Assembly: GCA_036023115.1 (NCBI GenBank)
Contig: JAYKKT010000037.1
Location: 4,316,501-4,380,500 of the forward strand
Source: Brasenia schreberi
Lineage: Eukaryota; Streptophyta; Magnoliopsida; Nymphaeales; Cabombaceae
Reading direction: 5' to 3'
DNA length: 64,000 nt
A model generated the notes under the pieces. It had not been told where the DNA came from and made no database searches. It saw only the letters and a program-made list of their open reading frames with translations. Below are positions 60,043 through 64,000 of the stretch, piece by piece; the first letter of the stretch is position 1; each line of letters begins with the position of its first letter. A program made the translations under genes and the position numbers.

Positions 60043-61589
60043 CGACCACACAGGGGGATGCTTACGATCTCTTGCAAGTTCATTTTTCGCAACAGTTAAG
60101 TTTTCTAGTATAATGTTGTGTACATTCATGTTCTCGTCAAATGTTTGGGCGAGCTCCTGATTCCTCTGTTGTTCACATTATCTTGATACGGTAATAAGAG
60201 TGTTTGAGCGTAGAATTTGTAGTTTAGACAGATTTATATTTAACAATGTGTTTGAATACATAACTTTGTTAATGCACACACTCAATATATATATATATAT
60301 ATATATACTTAGATATTGTTGAATTTTTCAAGAATTTCTTGTTCAGAGTACGTGAAAATGGTATTTTCATTCTTTGTTTGTTAGGGGCTTGAAAGTTCAT
60401 TCGATGTCTATATGTGAGAGTGTGTGTATATATACATAGAGGAAGAAAATTTGGTATATGCTAACACACTTAGGTACTAACAAATTCAAACAAATTTTAA
60501 CTATCATTTACGAGGAATAATTAAGATTTAAAAGAAAAGTATACATGTGAATAAAGTATACCTACAAAATACATATGTACTTTTACTTTATAGATTTAAA
60601 TCTCAATCATCAATCTATAATTAAGATTTTTTGAATTTACTAACACCTAAGTATGCTAGTATATATCATTCTCTCTCTACATATGTATGTATATCAAGAG
60701 AGAGAGTGTGTGCATGACATAGGTTAGCAACCTTAGATACTATCATATCAAAATAAATCTCGGTTATTCAGTTTGAAAGATAAATGGTTTACATTTAAAT
60801 TCCAAAACCCAAAAGGTGTTTCAATAAATTAAACTCCCAAAAAGTATAAGTATACTTTATCCGTATGATTTTATGAACAATATAATTTGAGGTGTCCGTC
60901 AACATTGATATAAGAATCAATATCATTTAATGCACATGATGTAGGATTGATGTCTTGATTACCACCATGTGATTGATTATAATGATGGTAGTGATGAAGA
61001 AGCAATGTCTAACTCTCTCTATATATTTATATACACACACTTTTAATATGGACGCAAGCATTTTCAAGGTGAACGACGGGAGGGTTTGGCAAGATGAACT
61101 ATGTTAGGTTTAGTAGCTAGTGGACAAAGCTAAAGGCATGTTTCGTTGATGACTTGAAAATGAAAGGGACTCTTTAAAAGGCCAAGAGTCCACCTAACCT
61201 CATTCAGCATCGGTTTGGATTAGAAAATCATTTTAATGATGAATCTTTCTCCATTATAATTCATTATATAATGGCTAATGGTCAGTTTAGTGTCGTCGTG
61301 CGCTCTCTCTGTGTGTGTGAAGCAGGTCTCTGTTTCACGTGCAAAAGCTTTCTCTGTCGTTAAAGTATTGTAGCTCGGTCTGACCACTTTTGTTTGTTTA
61401 GAGTAAACAGAAGAAAACGTGTGGAAGAATCACACCAAGTTTTACAAAGCAAGGGAATGAGTTTAATTAAAGGGAGACATACCGAACAAAACATGGTTTG
61501 GTTTCTCTCTTTTTTTACGAATGCCATCTTGACTGAGAGTTTTAAAAGATGTCCCGATCCACGGCTTGTATAGTCCTGTGGAATCCAGC

Positions 61590-61660
<71 letters not shown>

Positions 61661-62420
61661 AAAATTTGTTAGATTCTTATTCATAATAGATTTTTCTTGA
61701 CAATCTCGAGATTCATTTGTGTGATAGATTAGTTCAAAATTTAAAATATAAAGTAAATATATATATTTTTTAAAAACAAAATACATAAAGTAAATTACAT
61801 ATTTTTTCCTTTTTAATCATGAATCGTTTGATCAAAGAGATGAACGGTTGAGAAGACCCTAACATGAAAAATCCTCTCTATATGTAGACACTAGAAACAA
61901 GTTCTTTCATTGTTCAGAGCACAGGTTTGTCTAATGAAGAACCCAACTAACATTTTAATCAAAATATTGTTCAATTATATACTTACAGGGACTTATATAT
62001 TATAATATAAAGAAATTAGTTTACATGTACATTCATGCATCCTTAAACATTCTCAAAGATCTTGATCATTCGATCGGTAAGATCGACAATTGAAGATATC
62101 TTGATACCTTTTAAGTGCATTAAATGCATTCAGTACTATTTTTTTTTTAAAGATCTCAACCATTGATTTTAAAGATCAAATAGTTGAAATGAGAATGTTT
62201 AAGTATTGATGAATGTGCGCATGAACTAATTTCTTGATATTTTTGTATATGTATATATGTATGTATGTATCTATATTATTTATACATGAATTATTATAAC
62301 ACTATATAAACAAACAAACAGAAAAAAGGAAAAGAATTAGAACATGTAAGAATCTTAGATAATGCATAATGCAAGTTCTTGTAACCAATCAATAATGACC
62401 TTTCTCTTTGAATGGTAAAC
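60043..62420. other. AT-rich intergenic DNA with microsatellites
   Basis: (AT)n at 60285-60306 and (AT)n(AG)n at 61593-61657 were seen. Nothing coding is recognised. Confidence 0.55.
61593..61657 (+). repeat. (AT)n(AG)n compound microsatellite
   Basis: About eighteen AT units run into about fifteen AG units. Confidence 0.95.
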
Positions 62421-62505
62421 TCAGTACAAACATATCGAATTATCAGCTGCTTTATTTGCTTCTCTAGCAATTGTGAAGCTTTCAAACACTTCCAACATCC
62501 GCTGC
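62421..62505 (-). CDS. Possible terminal exon of an unknown gene
   Basis: On the minus strand a good acceptor (cctttgtctacag) is followed by an open frame QRMLEVFESFTIAREANKA, then ADNSICLY and a TGA at 62423-62421. The peptide is protein-like but I do not recognise it and see no upstream exon. It may be chance. Confidence 0.25.
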
Positions 62506-62519
62506 CTGTAGACAAAGGT

Positions 62520-63313
62520 CAATGTGAAGTAATCCATTATACGATCTATTATTTGAAGTAATAAAAACAGCAAACATCTCACGTACATCTTCTAAAATGC
62601 TTTTGAAAAGGCATGGATCCTTACTCTAGACATGGCCAGTTTCGAGTAAACTGTAGCCAGTTCACTTTTAGTTTTCCTGAAACTAGGAATCGGAACAGAA
62701 GCAGGACATGTTCATGTTCCAGTTTGAGGCCTAAACTGCCCGAAATAAAAAACAATTTAGAATATGAAATTAAAAAATTAAAATTGTATGAAACCGGTGG
62801 TTTGAAACAACTGGTTCTGGATTCATGAAAGGTGGAACAAAACTGAACAGGTGGCCACCAGTTCCATGTTGGGTTCTAGGTCGGGTTTCACCATTTTTGG
62901 GTTCCAACCAGTTCCTAACCCGGTTCCATTCGGATTGAAACTGACAATGTCTATTTCCTATTTCCATCACTTTGAATTACTTTGTTACCACCACACATTT
63001 TTTCAGGTATTGTTAATATCATACAGGATGAGATCCTTGGGATTTGATAGTTTCAGACTGCAGATATTGCAAGATCCTAGCATTTCGGGATTCAACTCGA
63101 AATTTGACAACCATGATTAAGATTGTCCAAAAAGAATTTCCCATACTTTTCATTCCACTTTTGGCTTCCATTTATGTCTTATAAAATGTATTTGTTGAGT
63201 GCAGCATATGAAGCATAAGTGTTCTCCTTCAGTGGCAGATCCAAAAAATTGTTTTGGATGGAGTGAACTTCAGGTTCAGGTAGGGTAGGCTTTAATTTTT
63301 TTTTATTTTTTTG
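62520..63313. other. Unassigned sequence
   Basis: A ggttc-rich stretch at about 62800-62940 (cggtggtttg, ccagttcc, cggttcc) has no coding meaning that I can support. Confidence 0.4.
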
Positions 63314-63329
63314 AAAATTTAAATACTTA

Positions 63330-63401
63330 CAACAACAACAGCTAATCTCTTTCCTATGCGAGATGGAGTTAGCTACTTGAATTCTTTGTTTCAAATGAGC
63401 C
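63330..63401 (-). mobile_element. 72-bp RTE LINE tail insertion (RTE-m2) with perfect TSD
   Basis: It contains caacaacaac followed by a diverged family 3' end (agctaatctctttcctatgc...). It is flanked by identical AAAATTTAAATACTTA at 63314-63329 and 63402-63417. Confidence 0.88.
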
Positions 63402-63417
63402 AAAATTTAAATACTTA

Positions 63418-63968
63418 ATTCAAAATTTTCTGAATTTTGAATGCCCGGCCACGTTGTGGATCCGGCACTGATCGTCTTCTTAACAGAGGCTAAGTTCAAG
63501 CTTCCTATCGGTACCTTTTGGGATTATGCCCAGCGCATCCTAAGCTCTGTCTCTCATTTGGTCATGGGAATCCCAATTTGGATCTTCGGAGCAGTTTCTT
63601 TTCCTATCCACCCGCCCCTCACCTCCATTTCTTCATAAGAATCAGCTTGCTTTTTCAGTGGCAGATCAAGAAATTCTTTTAGGGTGAAGCAACTAGTCCG
63701 TTGAACTGTTTAGGGTGGGGTGAAGTATGCATCATAGCTGACACATCCAAAGCAGTTTCATCTGCCCATTCTTGGAGGTACAACGCTGATGGGCCTCATA
63801 ATTGAGTCAAAAGAGGGCCCCTCTTTTTTTTTTTTTACTGCATGACGAGGCCCATGGTTGATTACAACGGAAACTAGAAATGACAGCACAATCGAACACT
63901 CCCCAAAGAGGGGGGCCTGGGCTTGAACCCCTTTACCACAATCGAGAAGACCTATTTACCACAATCAC
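63418..63968. other. Unassigned sequence, possible second SINE type
   Basis: On the minus strand a B-box-like gggttcaagccc (about 63940-63929) lies upstream of a poly-A stretch (T-run near 63823-63836 on the plus strand). No convincing A box or duplication was found. Confidence 0.3.
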
Positions 63969-64000
63969 TTTTTTTTGTTACAAGAGGAGGCGAAAGCCTA
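63969..64000 (-). mobile_element. 3' end of a SINE like that at 36.6 kb, cut by window edge
   Basis: The ttttttttgttacaagaggaggcgaaagcc block resembles gtttttacaagaggaagccaaagcc at 36641-36666, in the same orientation. Confidence 0.55.

Noticed and set aside
63441..63638. 65-codon open frame near the right end
   Set aside because: No domain, no splice or promoter context, and it lies in repeat-rich DNA.

Overview
This window looks like nuclear DNA of a flowering plant. The evidence is spliced plant genes with GT-AG introns (C53/CDK5RAP3, OEP16-3, a plastid-type rhodanese, an MCTP), Copia LTR retrotransposons primed from initiator tRNA-Met, BED/DUF659 hAT transposons, a SINE, and one abundant RTE-type LINE family ending in a CAA-rich tail. 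The sequence does not fix the species. Most of the 64 kb is AT-rich, decayed transposon; host coding sequence is only a few kb.

Region 1 (1-13.8 kb, minus strand) is the CDK5RAP3/C53 gene, part of the UFM1-ligase and ER-phagy machinery. Eight coding exons join in phase. Intron 7 is about 10.8 kb and holds a Copia element (571-8424), a LINE inside it, a second LINE inside that LINE, and older LINE remnants. The gene runs off the left edge.

Region 2 (16.5-34.4 kb, plus strand) is an OEP16-3-type Tim17/Tim22/Tim23-family gene. It has two coding exons separated by a 16,966-bp intron. In that intron lie a hAT element (19008-28250), itself split by a Copia element with both LTRs (22305-27752) and by an 83-bp LINE tail, and further on a 3.2-kb LINE with a perfect 16-bp target-site duplication (30274-33491).

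Region 3 (35-44 kb) has a truncated LINE, a tRNA-derived SINE, then a rhodanese gene of the STR9 type on the same strand as OEP16-3. From memory the two orthologues are also neighbours in Arabidopsis (At2g42210, At2g42220). The rhodanese frame is broken by a 2-bp deletion and its last exons are not visible. It is followed by two head-to-head hAT copies. The 3' end of the second has been rebuilt from duplicated local sequence.

Region 4 (44-56.3 kb) is a transposon graveyard: an A20 zinc-finger (SAP) fragment beside an LTR, pieces of three Copia elements on alternating strands, and a LINE fragment. A short stretch near 51.2 kb resembles the leader of the MCTP locus.

Region 5 (57-64 kb) has an intronless MCTP pseudogene (57817-60042) with four nonsense codons and four frame changes, then AT-rich sequence with microsatellites, a possible terminal exon on the minus strand (62421-62505), a 72-bp LINE tail with a perfect duplication, and SINE-like sequence at the right edge.

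I found no CRISPR array, rRNA operon, intact tRNA gene or clearly new protein system. The most informative signals are the nested-insertion record inside two long introns, the shared gene order, tiny LINE-tail insertions with perfect target-site duplications, repeated loss of the LINE catalytic FADD motif, and unusual ATG8-binding motifs in C53.
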